A DNA stretch of 64,000 bases from Cololabis saira. Taxonomy: Eukaryota > Chordata > Actinopteri > Beloniformes > Belonidae. This document shows positions 11,271-53,362 of this stretch, piece after piece. Position 1 is the stretch's first letter. Each line of letters starts with the position of its first letter. Where the stretch lies: assembly GCF_033807715.1 (NCBI RefSeq), contig NC_084599.1:11110625-11174624 (forward strand), in the 5' to 3' direction. Made by a program: the position numbers and the translations under genes. The notes below the pieces were generated by a model, which had not been told where the DNA came from, ran no database searches, and saw nothing but the letters and a program-made list of their open reading frames with translations.

Positions 11271-14200
11271 TTTAGGAAATTCTGAACCATTTGTTGTTCT
11301 CTCTTATTATGAATTAGTTTGTTTTCCTTTCTTCTGTTTCACAGAACTGATATGATTTAAAAATCCAGCACTATGGGAAATCTTTCCGCATCAGGGTTAA
11401 TTGTTTGACCTGTCGACATTTATTTTTAACTTTGCTGATGAGAAATATAAATGGAAAAAAGAAAAAATGGCTCTGTATGAACCTTTTCCTTTTTTTTTTT
11501 TTTTTCATTTTCTGTTCCTAAAAGGATAAATCTAAGGGGATCAACTCCCACCACCAAAACACCTGAGACTGTTAATTGAACTTTGATAACTTGGCTGATG
11601 AATCTGATCAGTTTTGTTGTTTTTAAATATCTGTTGAAGGGAAAGTAATCTACTTTGTTGGTCAGCCGTTACAGCCTTGTATTACAGTTCACGCCCTGTG
11701 GATGGCAGCAGATTCACAAAGTTTGCCTTATCCCCGTGCTGTCATATCTCAATTTTATGCTTAAGCTAATCTTAAGTTCCATGTAGTCTCCTAGGGTGGT
11801 ATCTTTCTTAATTGGTGAAGTCTTAAATCTGATCAGTGAAGCCCTGAGAGATCATTTTTGTCTTCAAAGGAAAAATGGGGAAGATTTTTCTATTTTTAAT
11901 TTTTTTTATACGATGCAACTCTGTTGTTTACTACCGAGCCTCATCTTGCCACTGAAACAAGCATCCAAAAAAGGCCTTGGCATAGCAACATGGCCAGAAG
12001 ACACTCCAGCAAAACAACACGGAGGACACGGCTCGCTGTAATCTGACACACTATGAAAGATCCCAGAAATCTCCATAGCCACTGTGTTCCAGTTGGCTGA
12101 GCGGTGCCTGGGCCTTGCTGCTGGCTCCCCTCCCACTGTTGGCCTCAGCGTTGCTCGGGGAACTCGAGGGGGCCTGGTCAATAAGTTCACCGTGGCAGGC
12201 TGCCATCGCCCTCTCTGCTCAACATACAGCAGCGTATACACAGACATGTTTACACACACACGGCAAAGAACTGGAGAGTGCTCCTTCCCTCTGTGTTTTT
12301 CAAGGGTTTGTCAGGATTTAATTTGTACGGTCTTCTACACAACATAAAGATCTGTTTGCATTGAACTTCAGTCCTCACTAAGTTTAAGTTTGACAATACC
12401 GGACACAACTGAAACAAGTCCCTCAGTTGTTTAAGGTTATGTTAGTAGACTTCAGGGCATTACATGGAGTAAAACAGTCCCGTATTTTAATCAGTTTAGC
12501 TCAACAGTTAAATTAATAGTAAATATACAAAATGACAGGTTAGCGCTCAGATGTGTGGAGGTGGTGAGGGATCAATGACGCTGCTTCTGTCAGTAGTACA
12601 TTACAGCAATAAAATTCATCCGCAAGATTAAAACACTGGTTACCTCATTATTGTTCTATTTTGACCATTTCTGAAATGTATATATTTCTCTATTAATTTA
12701 TATCTAAACACTTTCTGATGTAGATCTTAATTTTAAACCTTTCAACTCGCTGGGACAGCTTTGGCTTGACAACTTTCTGCAGTCTTTCCACTGACATAAG
12801 TGTTAAATTCTCTTTGAATTAAAGTTCCTCTTGTTTGGCTCTGGTTCACCCTGCAGCATCTGCAAGACTTTCGCCAGATGTGCATTTTCTTCTTCCATGG
12901 ATCCTGCAGCGCCCTGTGGATGATTAGTGAATGAAGGTTCATCGTTTCACCTTTTGTGACCTCAAACATCCTTTCTTGAAGAAAGCACACTACACTACAT
13001 TCTCACCTGATTATATTCCTGTATTGACTAAATGCAAAATCTCAATTTATTGTATTAGATGTTTGGGCTTTTTTGAATGCCGCCTACATACACACTTTTA
13101 GAGCCAAGTCAACCTGGTCTGGATTTAGTTCCTAAATACCTGCATTTTGAGCCATAATCTGTGTTCGTATTGAGGCTGCACATGACTGGACCTACTTCTG
13201 AACAATACTGGCTCTGTTGTAGATTAGCAGGCAAAATCAGTCAACTTTTCTGTGAATCAGTTAAGGTTATTTCTCCCAACCCTTTTTGATCTGTGTAATA
13301 ATGCCCTCAAGTCTTGTTTAGTTTCTTAAGCTAATTAAAAAAAAGGGGGAAGGAGGGGGGGAAAAATAATGAAAATTAAGTCAGTCTTAGAGTTCAGACT
13401 TGTACAGCCAACTCTAATGAACTGATGTTGAAATGTTTGAATGACATCCTTATCATTCACAACAGATCTTTGAGTCACTGTTCCACCAATACTTTCAATA
13501 AGTTTAAATCTGTATCTGCATACTATTAGAAAAAAAAGAAGTCAAAACCCATTTATTTACTTATATTCCTTGCACTCATTTTCAAAAGCCATTTCAATTA
13601 TTTGTGGCAGCATTGAGTAAGAAAGGTAGAGCTTGCTGACTCAATATTTGGACCAATTAAGTATAATATTGTTTTGAAGCAAAAATTACACCCTAATACA
13701 CAAATCTTAAAAGCAATGAGTCACAAAATAATGCCATTATACTTATCAAAAGAGAAAATTGTGTGATCTAGTGCACCATAAAACTGAATTTTTGGGGAAA
13801 AAAAATGTAATGGCCTATATATGAAACTATTAACACTTAATGACCCATTTGTTATTTGTATATTTCAATTAAATATGTACTGCCTTAAGCGCCATCAAAG
13901 TGCCATGGAACAAAACTGTAAGTCCTGAATGTATTTTAGAGATATGCTTGTAACAGTTCTTCATTTCAGACTTTGATCTCTCTTATCAATCTGCCCTGTG
14001 TGTACTGTACATGTGAAAGTTCAGCTGCACATCTGCGGCATCAGCAGTGCTCAACTCTTAATGCTTTTTTGATAACCAATGACAAAACTAATAACAAAAA
14101 TCAAAACCCTTCAATAAAATCTGATTGGAATATATGAAATCAAAACTCGGATACAGGGAAAAACATTTCAGAGCTCGAGCATTTTCACTTTCACTGCTCT

Positions 14201-14849
14201 CCCAGCGACTGCATGAATCTTCACTGCCAGGATGTCGGTTTATAGAGATGAATGAAGACTCAAAGAACAGTTCTCCACCTTTCTAGCAGGGTTTCAGGAC
14301 AAAAACTGCACCAGTTACAATAGATATACTTCATGAATCATCTCTTTATTATTTAGCTTATATAATTTTCCATATTGTCATTAAAATTGCAAATGTGCAT
14401 GATGACATGGTCGTGCATTTACCCTACTAAACTATGGTTAGCAGCTTGCAACCTTATTACTGTTAAGAGACAACTTTTTCAGCTAGTAAAAAGCCAAGAT
14501 TAAGATTGCACAAGACCATTTCGAAACTAAACATAAAACTGAAAAAGCCCAAACATTTCTTTTACTTCATAATCAATCAATAATTTGTGAATGATTTTTA
14601 AATTTTATGTCATTTTATTTCTTTTTTATTTCACAGCACACAACAAAGCAAAATATTTTTTTATCAAATAATTTAAAATGTGTTAAATCTAGCTGAGTTT
14701 ATTGCTCTTTGTTGGGGTTGTTTTCTGTATAATTTTGTAATTTTCTGAAAAGCTCTCATGCAAGAGTTTTTTGTATCTCCTTGTTGTGTGTTGCACTTCT
14801 GGTACACCCATAAACCCTAATCTTTATTAACCCTTTCTTTCTGACTGCA
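11271..14849. other. AT-rich spacer between ell and dot1l
   Basis: No exon chain was found. A GC-richer patch at about 12050-12260 stands out and is open in more than one frame, but matches no protein I know. The rest is low-complexity AT-rich DNA with scattered homopolymers. Confidence 0.5.
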
Positions 14850-15446
14850 GTTGGCCTCGTCAACAAGGACCCAGACCCCCCTCTCCCCCGTCTACCACAG
14901 ACTGTCCCCCCATCCAACTCCACGTTACATTACCGTTAAGACTCCACTTCTGACCTTATGCGTCATTAACGCACATCCTGGGTCACCTCTGTACAGACTC
15001 ATTACCAGTGGTGGACAGTAACGGAGTAAATTTACTTGAGTACTGTACTTAAGTACATATCCAGAGGATTTGTACTTTACTTGAGTATTAGATTTCTTTG
15101 GTACTTATTACTCTTACTTGAATACATTTCCAAGACAAATATTTTTACTTTTACTCGAGTAAATTTCTAGGAAGGCTGAAAAGTACTTGTTACTTTCAGG
15201 TCTGCTCTTTTTTCTTCTTCCCTAAAATCCTATTGGACACAAGCTGTTTTTGTCAAAGGAGGAGACCTATCACAGTGCACACTCGGAAATACGTCAAGCC
15301 TCCTCAAAACGATACCGCCAAAGTAGCCTGCAACAATTAATTTAGAAAAAATATAGTAATTTACTGATGTGGAAAATCAGAAATGTACTCTTACTCTTAC
15401 TTTTACTTAAAGTAAATTTAAAAGCATTTACTTTTGGATACTTAAG

Positions 15447-16022
15447 TAGGGTTGCCACCCGTCCCGTAAAATACGGAATTGTCCTTTATTTGAGAAAAAA
15501 TGTTGCGTACCGTATTGAACTAATACGGGACGCGATTTGTACCGTATTTTCATCAACTTTTACACCATATTCTAGTTGAATTATTGAAATAAATTAACCT
15601 TTACACCATATTCTAGTTGAATTATTGAAATAAATTAACTTTTACACCATATTCTAGTTGAATTATTGAAATAAATTAACTTTTACACCATATTCTAGTT
15701 GAATTATTGAAATAAATTAACTTTTACACCATATTCTAGTTGAATTATTGAAATAAATTAACTTTTACACCATATTCTTCACCTGTAGGCTATATTACAT
15801 CTGGGCTGATGTGGACATACTTAACATAGGAGGCTATTTCAGTTGCTAGTATGGTTGTCTGTCTGTACAGTCATGAAAGTTCAATGCTATTAAAGCACTT
15901 TAAACTTTAAATCAAAGCATTTTGTTTTTTCATATAAAATAAACACATTTTTATTCAGTTTAGGGGCTTTTTTTTGGCTCCAGGGCGTCCCTTATTTCTA
16001 TTTCTGAAAGGTGGCAACCCTA
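15447..16022. mobile_element. Nested hAT-type element with internal tandem repeat
   Basis: The termini are inverted: TAGGGTTGCCACC and GGTGGCAACCCTA. The 8-bp target duplication TACTTAAG is exact, at 15439-15446 and 16023-16030. It carries a 41-bp tandem array at 15556-15776. Confidence 0.92.
15556..15776. repeat. 41-bp tandem repeat, five full copies plus partial
   Basis: The motif TTTTACACCATATTCTAG followed by TTGAATTATTGAAATAAATT recurs every 41 bp; TACACC starts at 15561, 15602, 15643, 15684, 15725 and 15766. Copies are almost identical, so the expansion is recent relative to the enclosing hAT. Confidence 0.95.
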
Positions 16023-16459
16023 TACTTAAGTACCTTTAAAAGAAAGTACTTTTCTACTCTTACTCGAGTAATATTTTGACTGAGCTACTTTTACTTGTAA
16101 CGGAGTAAATTTTGACCAGAAGTATTTGTACTCTTACTCAAGTACTGGGCTCGAGTACTCTGTCCACCTCTGCTCATTACTCCAGCACTTTAAAACCAAC
16201 ATGTTGTACATTATTTCCTTTAATATTATTTGCTCTTTTGTATTGCACCAATCACCACAAAAAAAAAATGTGTTAGACTACTTGGCATTAAACTTCTTTC
16301 TGATTCTGATTCTTATTCTAATCGTGGGCTGTATGCGCTAGGCCGGATTATCCATATACGGAACCGGGCGAGCGCCGAGGGGCACCAGCCAATGAGGGGA
16401 CACCAAATAAACTAACTAACTGGACCATATATGTCATATTTTGTCATTTTCTTTATATA

Positions 16460-16824
16460 CAGGACTGTCTCAGAAAATTTGAATACTTTGATAAAGTTCT
16501 TTATTTTCTGTAATGCAATTAAAAAAACAAAAATGTCATACATTCTGGATTCATTACAAATCAACTGAAATATTGAAAGCCTTTTATTATTTTAATATTG
16601 CTGATTATGGCTTACAGTTTAAGATTAAGATTCACAGAATATTCTAATTTTTTTAGTTTTCTTAAACTTTAAGCCATGATCAGCAATATTAAAATAATAA
16701 AAGGCTTGCAATATTTAAGTTGATTTGTAATGAATCCAGAATGTATGACATTTTTGTTTTTTTAATTGCATTACAGAAAATAAAGAACTTTATCACAATA
16801 TTCTAATTTTCTGAGACAGTCCTG
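16460..16824. mobile_element. Palindromic Tc1/mariner-type MITE, copy A
   Basis: Nearly the entire element is one inverted repeat of about 170-bp arms. Ends are CAGGACTGTCTCAGAAAATT and its inverse. It is bounded by TA at 16458-16459 and 16825-16826, as expected for Tc1/mariner. No open frame is present. Two further copies occur at 18524-18691 (half) and 21706-22063. Confidence 0.85.
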
Positions 16825-16883
16825 TATTTGCAGGAAGAGGAGCAAACACAGCAGTAACCAATGATATAATAAAACTACATGAA

Positions 16884-16954
<71 letters not shown>
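16884..16954. repeat. (AAT)n microsatellite
   Basis: About 23 AAT units inside the left composite repeat. The same position in the fragment copy holds another AAT tract at 18747-18839, while the right inverted copy has lost it. Confidence 0.95.
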
Positions 16955-16957
<3 letters not shown>

Positions 16958-17361
16958 TAATTGCGTTTGAGTGAGTGCCTTAACAACACAACCTTAAATC
17001 TAACAGCCTACACATTGCTATTTTATTAATGTGCTGTTCCCTACCTTCACATCAGCTCATTCAGGAGACCTGTTTGATTGTTTAGTCATGTGCTGTAATA
17101 GGCCATAAATGATGGAAATGATGATAGTTAACATGTGGTGTTACATTGGCATTTCTGATTAAATTTCTGATTGGAGCATCAGTGTAGTTTGGCATTTGTA
17201 GACTCATGTCTATCTGTGGTGTAACTCTTAGTTGATTGCTTGTGTTACATTTATTGTAGTATGAGTGTTAAGCATGTACTTCAGCAATACGTTCATGTTA
17301 ATCTATGGTCTTTATAACCATAGTACATTTCCCTTTTTTTTACCGTAAAATGTGGGAGGAG

Positions 17362-18016
17362 CAGTACTGGAGTTGAGGGGGGATGAGGGGGGATGGCATC
17401 CCCCCCTGAAATAAACACGGTCAAAATCATCCCCCCTGTAAAACTGCCTTTCCATCCCTTATGTAATTTCATCAATGAATGTGGTTTTACTGCTATTTCA
17501 ACATTTAGAGTCATCGCCAGAAAAATAACACCAGAAAAATAACTTATTTGACCATTTTCAGTCAGTCAGATTTTTCTACTTATTTTAAGTGAAAATCTAC
17601 TTGAAACAGGTGAAAATTGTTGTTTTTTCCAGTGATGAGTCTTGTTTTAAGTGTAATGAGATTTTTTTTACTAAAATGAGACATTTTAACTAGAAATAAG
17701 ACAAATATTCTTGTTAAGATTTTGAGTTTTTGCAGTGATCCATTTCACTTATCCTGTGAAGGACAGAGGAATATTGATAAGTTCAGAAAAGTGTTTTTTA
17801 TTGTTGTGTTTTGATGTATTTGATGTAAGCCCAGTGGATATTTAAAGCTTACAGAAGGCTGCATTTAACTGCTGCTATGTCATTTCTGCAGTATTTCTGC
17901 AGCTGTTTTGGTCACTGTTATTATTTGTTATATTATTTGAAATCAGCACAAATTATCTGTCCCGATATGATAAAATCCACCATCCCCCCTGATTTTTTTT
18001 TACAACTCGAGTACTG
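17362..18016. mobile_element. hAT-type element nested in left composite repeat
   Basis: Ends are CAGTACTGGAGTTGA and, inverted, CAGTACTCGAGTTGT. The flanking 8-mers GGGAGGAG (17354-17361) and TGGAGGAG (18017-18024) differ at one base and look like an aged target duplication. The right composite copy (20866-22444) lacks this segment and shows the uninterrupted site, which supports insertion. Confidence 0.85.
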
Positions 18017-18523
18017 TGGAGGAGGGGGGCACTTCAAGTGTGGGCACCCCGGGGAACCACACTGAGTTAATCCAGCTCAGTGTGTGCGTAAATATGAAGC
18101 TACTTGATCCAAAGCAGATATGTTTTAATGGGGGAGCTCGTTCTTAAGTCGGGGACTTCTGGCCCACGCGTGGGGGGGCTGTGAGCCATGATGTCACGTA
18201 GCTCACGCGTCACGGCACGGCGAGCCGCTCGTGCTTGGTGCCCACGCGCACTGCTCGAGCCTGATTTATGGTTCCGCGTTAAATCGACGCAGAGCCTACG
18301 CCGTACCCTACGGCGTAGGCGTCGATTTTTTTTTATATATCTTTTTATTTCACAATAATTTTCACAATTCACATTTTCACATTCACGGTTTCTATTCTAC
18401 CAACATTCCTACCCTCTCCATAATTACCCTAGGGAAAAAAAACAAAAAACAAAAAAACAAAACAAAAATCATACATTAAGGGAGAACAAAATTAAATAAA
18501 TATTAAATCATTTTTTTGAGATA

Positions 18524-18771
18524 GGCTATTTTGAGTTTTCTTAAGCTTTAAGCCATGATCAGCAATATTAAAATAATAAAAGGCTTGCAATATTTCAGTT
18601 GATTTGTAATGAATCCGGAATGTATGACATTTTTGTTTTTTTTAATTGCATGAACTTTATCACAATATTCTAATTTTCTGAGACAGTCCTGTATTTGCAG
18701 GAAGAGGAGCAAACACAGCAACCAATGATATAATAAAACTACATGAAAATAATAATAATAATAACAATAAC

Positions 18772-18842
<71 letters not shown>

Positions 18843-18862
18843 GAATTGCGTTTGAGTGAGTA
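18524..18862 (+). mobile_element. Fragment of the composite repeat (copy B)
   Basis: It carries the right half of the palindromic MITE (to 18691), GCAGGAAGAGGAGCAAACAC, an AAT tract at 18747-18839 and TTGCGTTTGAGTGAGT. These match 16640-16980 in the same orientation. It is truncated at both sides. Confidence 0.75.
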
Positions 18863-18874
18863 AAATTAAATAAA

Positions 18875-19080
18875 TCCATCCATCCATCCATTATCTATAC
18901 CCGCTTTATCCTTTTCAGGGTCACGGGGGTCTGCTGGAGCCGATCCCAGCTATTTTCAGGTGAGAGACAGGGGTTCATCCTGGACAGGTCACCAGTCCAT
19001 CGCAGGGCCACTTATACACACAAACCATGCACACTCACGCTCACACTACGGGCAATTTAGAATCATCAATTAACCTAACA
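18875..19080 (-). mobile_element. LINE 3' tail with (TCCA)n end, reverse orientation
   Basis: The + strand starts with TCCATCCATCCATCCATTAT and runs through CCCGCTTTATCC and GGTCACCAGTCCATCGCAGG. This is the reverse complement of a 3' end found throughout fish genomes (an RTE-like LINE by my recollection). Only the tail is present. Confidence 0.65.
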
Positions 19081-19252
19081 AATCAATGTAGCAAATTAAA
19101 TAAATATTAAAAACCAAAATTCTTGAAAAATATGACCACGGTTGTATTTTTCCGAAGTTAATTTTTCCAATGGTAAAAAAAATGAAATTTGATAAAAAAA
19201 AAACTTGAAAGTTGTAGGCTGTGCGTGGCTTTGACGCGGAACCATAAACCAG

Positions 19253-50436
<31,184 letters not shown>

Positions 50437-53325
50437 AGCTCGGGTAGGTGGGGAGTGCTGGGGGGGGGGGTGGATAGATAGACTGAGAGAGAGAGAGAGA
50501 TGGTGAGAGAGATGGGCAGCTCGTTTTCCTGTTCTTCTACAAGCCGCTTGTTCTGATTGAACAAGGTAAGATGATTCTCAAAGTTGAGCCGGGCTGGAAG
50601 ACGAGTTAAGATATTGAACTGTTGCACAGCGAACTTGGTTTTTTGCCTTGTTGAGTGTCTGTACGCGGTAGAGCCACTCAGTGTCTTTCTGTCTTTTTAA
50701 TGTAGGTAATTGATGAAAACTACCTCGTCATTAAATAAACTAAGCAAAAGTCCAGGTGTGGACCAAGGCACTCTCCTCATCCACCGGTGCTTCAAACAGT
50801 CTGCACTACCCGACCGCCTCCAAGACCGGCTTCTGTACTGGGATATTTGACACACAGACTCACTCACACCCACACATGCACACACTCACACTAATCACCA
50901 CTATGGTCACCTTGAGCAGAATTCAAAGGTACTGGGCATGTTTATGTGGTGTGGAACAAAATCAAGTCTGCAGATTTAACAATCTGAGAATCGGATCTGA
51001 ATGAACTGAATTATTGTATCCGTTTTTAATTTTAAGGAACTCATCAATGACGGGTAATTTCCTTGTTTTACTCATGATTATATCTACTACCCCTTGTGAA
51101 ATTGAAATAGAAATGTTAAATGTATTATTAGATAAGACAGAAAGGCATAGACAAGGTTATTTGCGCTGTATCTCACATGTTTAGAAAGTTCTCCTTTATG
51201 AGTGTCTGTATGCCAGAACTAATACATAATGCACCACCAGTTCATTGAATTCTGCTCACATGCCATGCAACCTTGCCTCTCTGCATGTATCCTCTTATCG
51301 CTGTTTACTTCCCTCAGTGAAATTCAATATTTGTTACAACATATTTGACTATGAAATGTGATGAATTTTTCATCCAACTTCACACTGGATAGTACGATGC
51401 AGTTACTCCGGCAACACAAGATGTATGAGCTCTGACTGGTTAAGTTGATCTGCCTTGTTATGACATAAATTGAAGTAAATCAATACTTTGACTTCATAGT
51501 TTTTCTAAAAAGTCAAAGTTTATTCTAAAATAAACTCCATAGTTACAAATAAGACAGTTACTCATGTTAATCCTGTTCTTGAAATGAGGAGCACCTTTCT
51601 GCTAATATCAGATATTTAACTTATGAGTGAAAATACTTCCTTTCTGTGTGTTGTGGCAGTCCTCTCGGATCCGGCACATTTCTGCATTTAAATTATTGAA
51701 CCAAAGGATGAAAAATGTGGAATAATATCTGCAAATATTCCATAATTTCAGAGTGCTTCTATTTCAACTTAATCTTCTCTCAGCAGTGCTGGGTACATTT
51801 TCATCTTCAAAAATGAAATAAGATGAAACTGAATGAGATGGTGCTCCGTGGAGACCTCGTCAGCTGTTCTCTACTAGCAAACACCCATTGTTCTCAGAGT
51901 GGTTGTGGTTATGCTTTTGTTAAAATCTGAGTAAAGCAAAAATAAATATACTCTCATTCACATCGCTGAAAAATGTGTTCTTAATAACCTAGACAAGTTT
52001 GACTCAATAAATCTGTCGCCAAGTGTACGAAATGAAATGGTATTGAAATATTGAGTGTATGCTGAGTGACAGATCTCAGAAAAGCTTAAATGAATTGCAC
52101 CAATAGGGGGGAATATTGCTGTGGTAAGCTGTTTGCAGGGATATATTTGGTAATTCTGTGTCTATTTTTGTTTAACCTCCTAAGACCTGGTGTGTATGTG
52201 GACATCGCCCGTTTTATCTGTCATAGTATTTAATTTATTAACGGGGGCCCAAAGCAGCAAGAAAAAACAAATGCACCAACTCTTAGGAGGTTAAACTAGG
52301 AGGTGGAAAAAAAAAAAAAAAAAACAAGCCGGTGCTAATGATGATCGCTCTACATCAACATGGCTTTGTACAAAAATCAACCCACCTAACCTCAACTGAC
52401 CATAGTTACTAATAACCAGGGTATACTTTGTATCGACGGGGCCGTCTAATGTCTGGTGTGACATATCCTCTTCGCAAAATAAATCCATGGCGTGCCACAC
52501 AACAATCACATGCCCATATACTCACCTGACAAATGCTATGCCAGACCAATAACTTTTCCTTTCCATCCACGCAGCATAATTGGGATTCTTTTAGCAGGTT
52601 TGTAGTCCCGATAGCACGCGGCAAGTTTACTCTTCACAGTATAAACCCAAGTTTAGTAACCTAAGCTTTGTGAATTCTGGCGTCCAGGGAAGATAAGTTT
52701 CTTTGTTGATAGCGTCACAGAAACAGGTACATGGTGGCGTTGTCATCTGAGACTGAGTGCAGCATGAGAGGCTTATTTGCAGCATGACGTTATTTACAGC
52801 TTTTAAGCAGCAATTGTGTAATATTTTCTGAAGTGTTTTCATAAAGTTTGCTTTACTCAGACTTTACGGGGTTACCGAACAGCTGAAAAGAGGCCTTAAA
52901 GTAAGAGTAAAAGAGTATCTAGCCTATGTATTTATTAAGATTTTTCTTCTTAGTTTGGAAAGTCACACTACTATTTGCAATATTCTTGCATAAGGAATTT
53001 TAAACTTGTCTTAAGCTCAATTTAGTCCTATTTATATTTGCTTATGTTAAATGCTGATTTAAGCAATTGTGGAGTTTACTGCATTTAGTTGATACAAATG
53101 CACACATACGGTCAAACATGCAAATTCTCACACTGGGAAAACATACCTAACCACAACCACATGAAACTACTGGACTCATCAATTATTTGCTTTTTAAGTG
53201 TGTAATATGTTTTTGTAAACCATGTTTGTACTGTGAATGTGATTCATTCTCTGACTGTATAGTTGTGTATAGAGTATTATATTTATGCTGTCAGTCTTTC
53301 CATTTGCCTTGGTAAATTGTTTTCA

Positions 53326-53362
<37 letters not shown>

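Larger units (their letters stand above)
15006..16172. mobile_element. hAT-type element (outer) carrying a nested hAT
   Basis: The left end is CAGTGGTGGACAG; the right end, reverse-complemented, is CAGAGGTGGACAG. An exact 8-bp duplication, CTCATTAC, flanks it at 14998-15005 and 16173-16180. Subterminal regions are full of GAGTAAATTTACTTGAGTA-type motifs in both orientations, a structure common in fish hAT elements. There is no transposase. A second hAT (15447-16022) sits inside, so this is the older insertion. Confidence 0.9.
14850..16330 (+). mobile_element. LINE 3' end split by a hAT insertion
   Basis: The segment 14850-14997 and its continuation at 16181-16325 read as the 3' UTR of a fish non-LTR retrotransposon. 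The tail has TTTTGTATTGCACCA, then CTTGGCATTAAACTTC and repeated TTCTGATTC units. The two pieces are separated by the 15006-16172 element and rejoin across its target-site duplication. Clade not assigned. Confidence 0.55.
16339..18073 (+). mobile_element. Composite repeat, left inverted copy
   Basis: From TAGGCCGGATTATCC (16339) to CACTGAGTTAATCC (18073) this matches 20866-22444 in inverted orientation, apart from separate insertions in each copy. Landmarks shared in order are the GGGGCACCAGCCAATGAGG block, the Tc1-like palindrome, GCAGGAAGAGGAGCAAACAC, TTGCGTTTGAGTGAGTGCC, the GTAGACTCATGTCTATCTG block and GGCACTTCAAGTGTGG. It contains a palindromic element (16460-16824), an (AAT)n tract and a hAT (17362-18016). 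The parent family is not identified. Confidence 0.75.
18261..19252. mobile_element. TIR element with long terminal inverted repeats abutting dot1l promoter
   Basis: The left end CTGATTTATGGTTCCGCG and the reverse complement of the right end, CTGGTTTATGGTTCCGCG, match over roughly 36 bp. Similar termini recur near 56935-56995. Inside are a half copy of the palindromic MITE with its neighbouring sequence (18524-18862), an (AAT)n tract and a LINE tail (18875-19080). The superfamily was not settled because no clear target duplication was read. Confidence 0.65.

Noticed and set aside
12742..12990. Short - strand peptide MEEENAHLAKVLQMLQGEP after a CACAG acceptor
   Set aside because: Looks exon-like, but it is about 30 residues, overlaps other open frames, has no partner exon nearby and matches no family I know.
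16771..18887. Poly-Tyr and poly-Leu frames
   Set aside because: Artefacts of the AAT/ATT microsatellites at 16884-16954 and 18747-18839.
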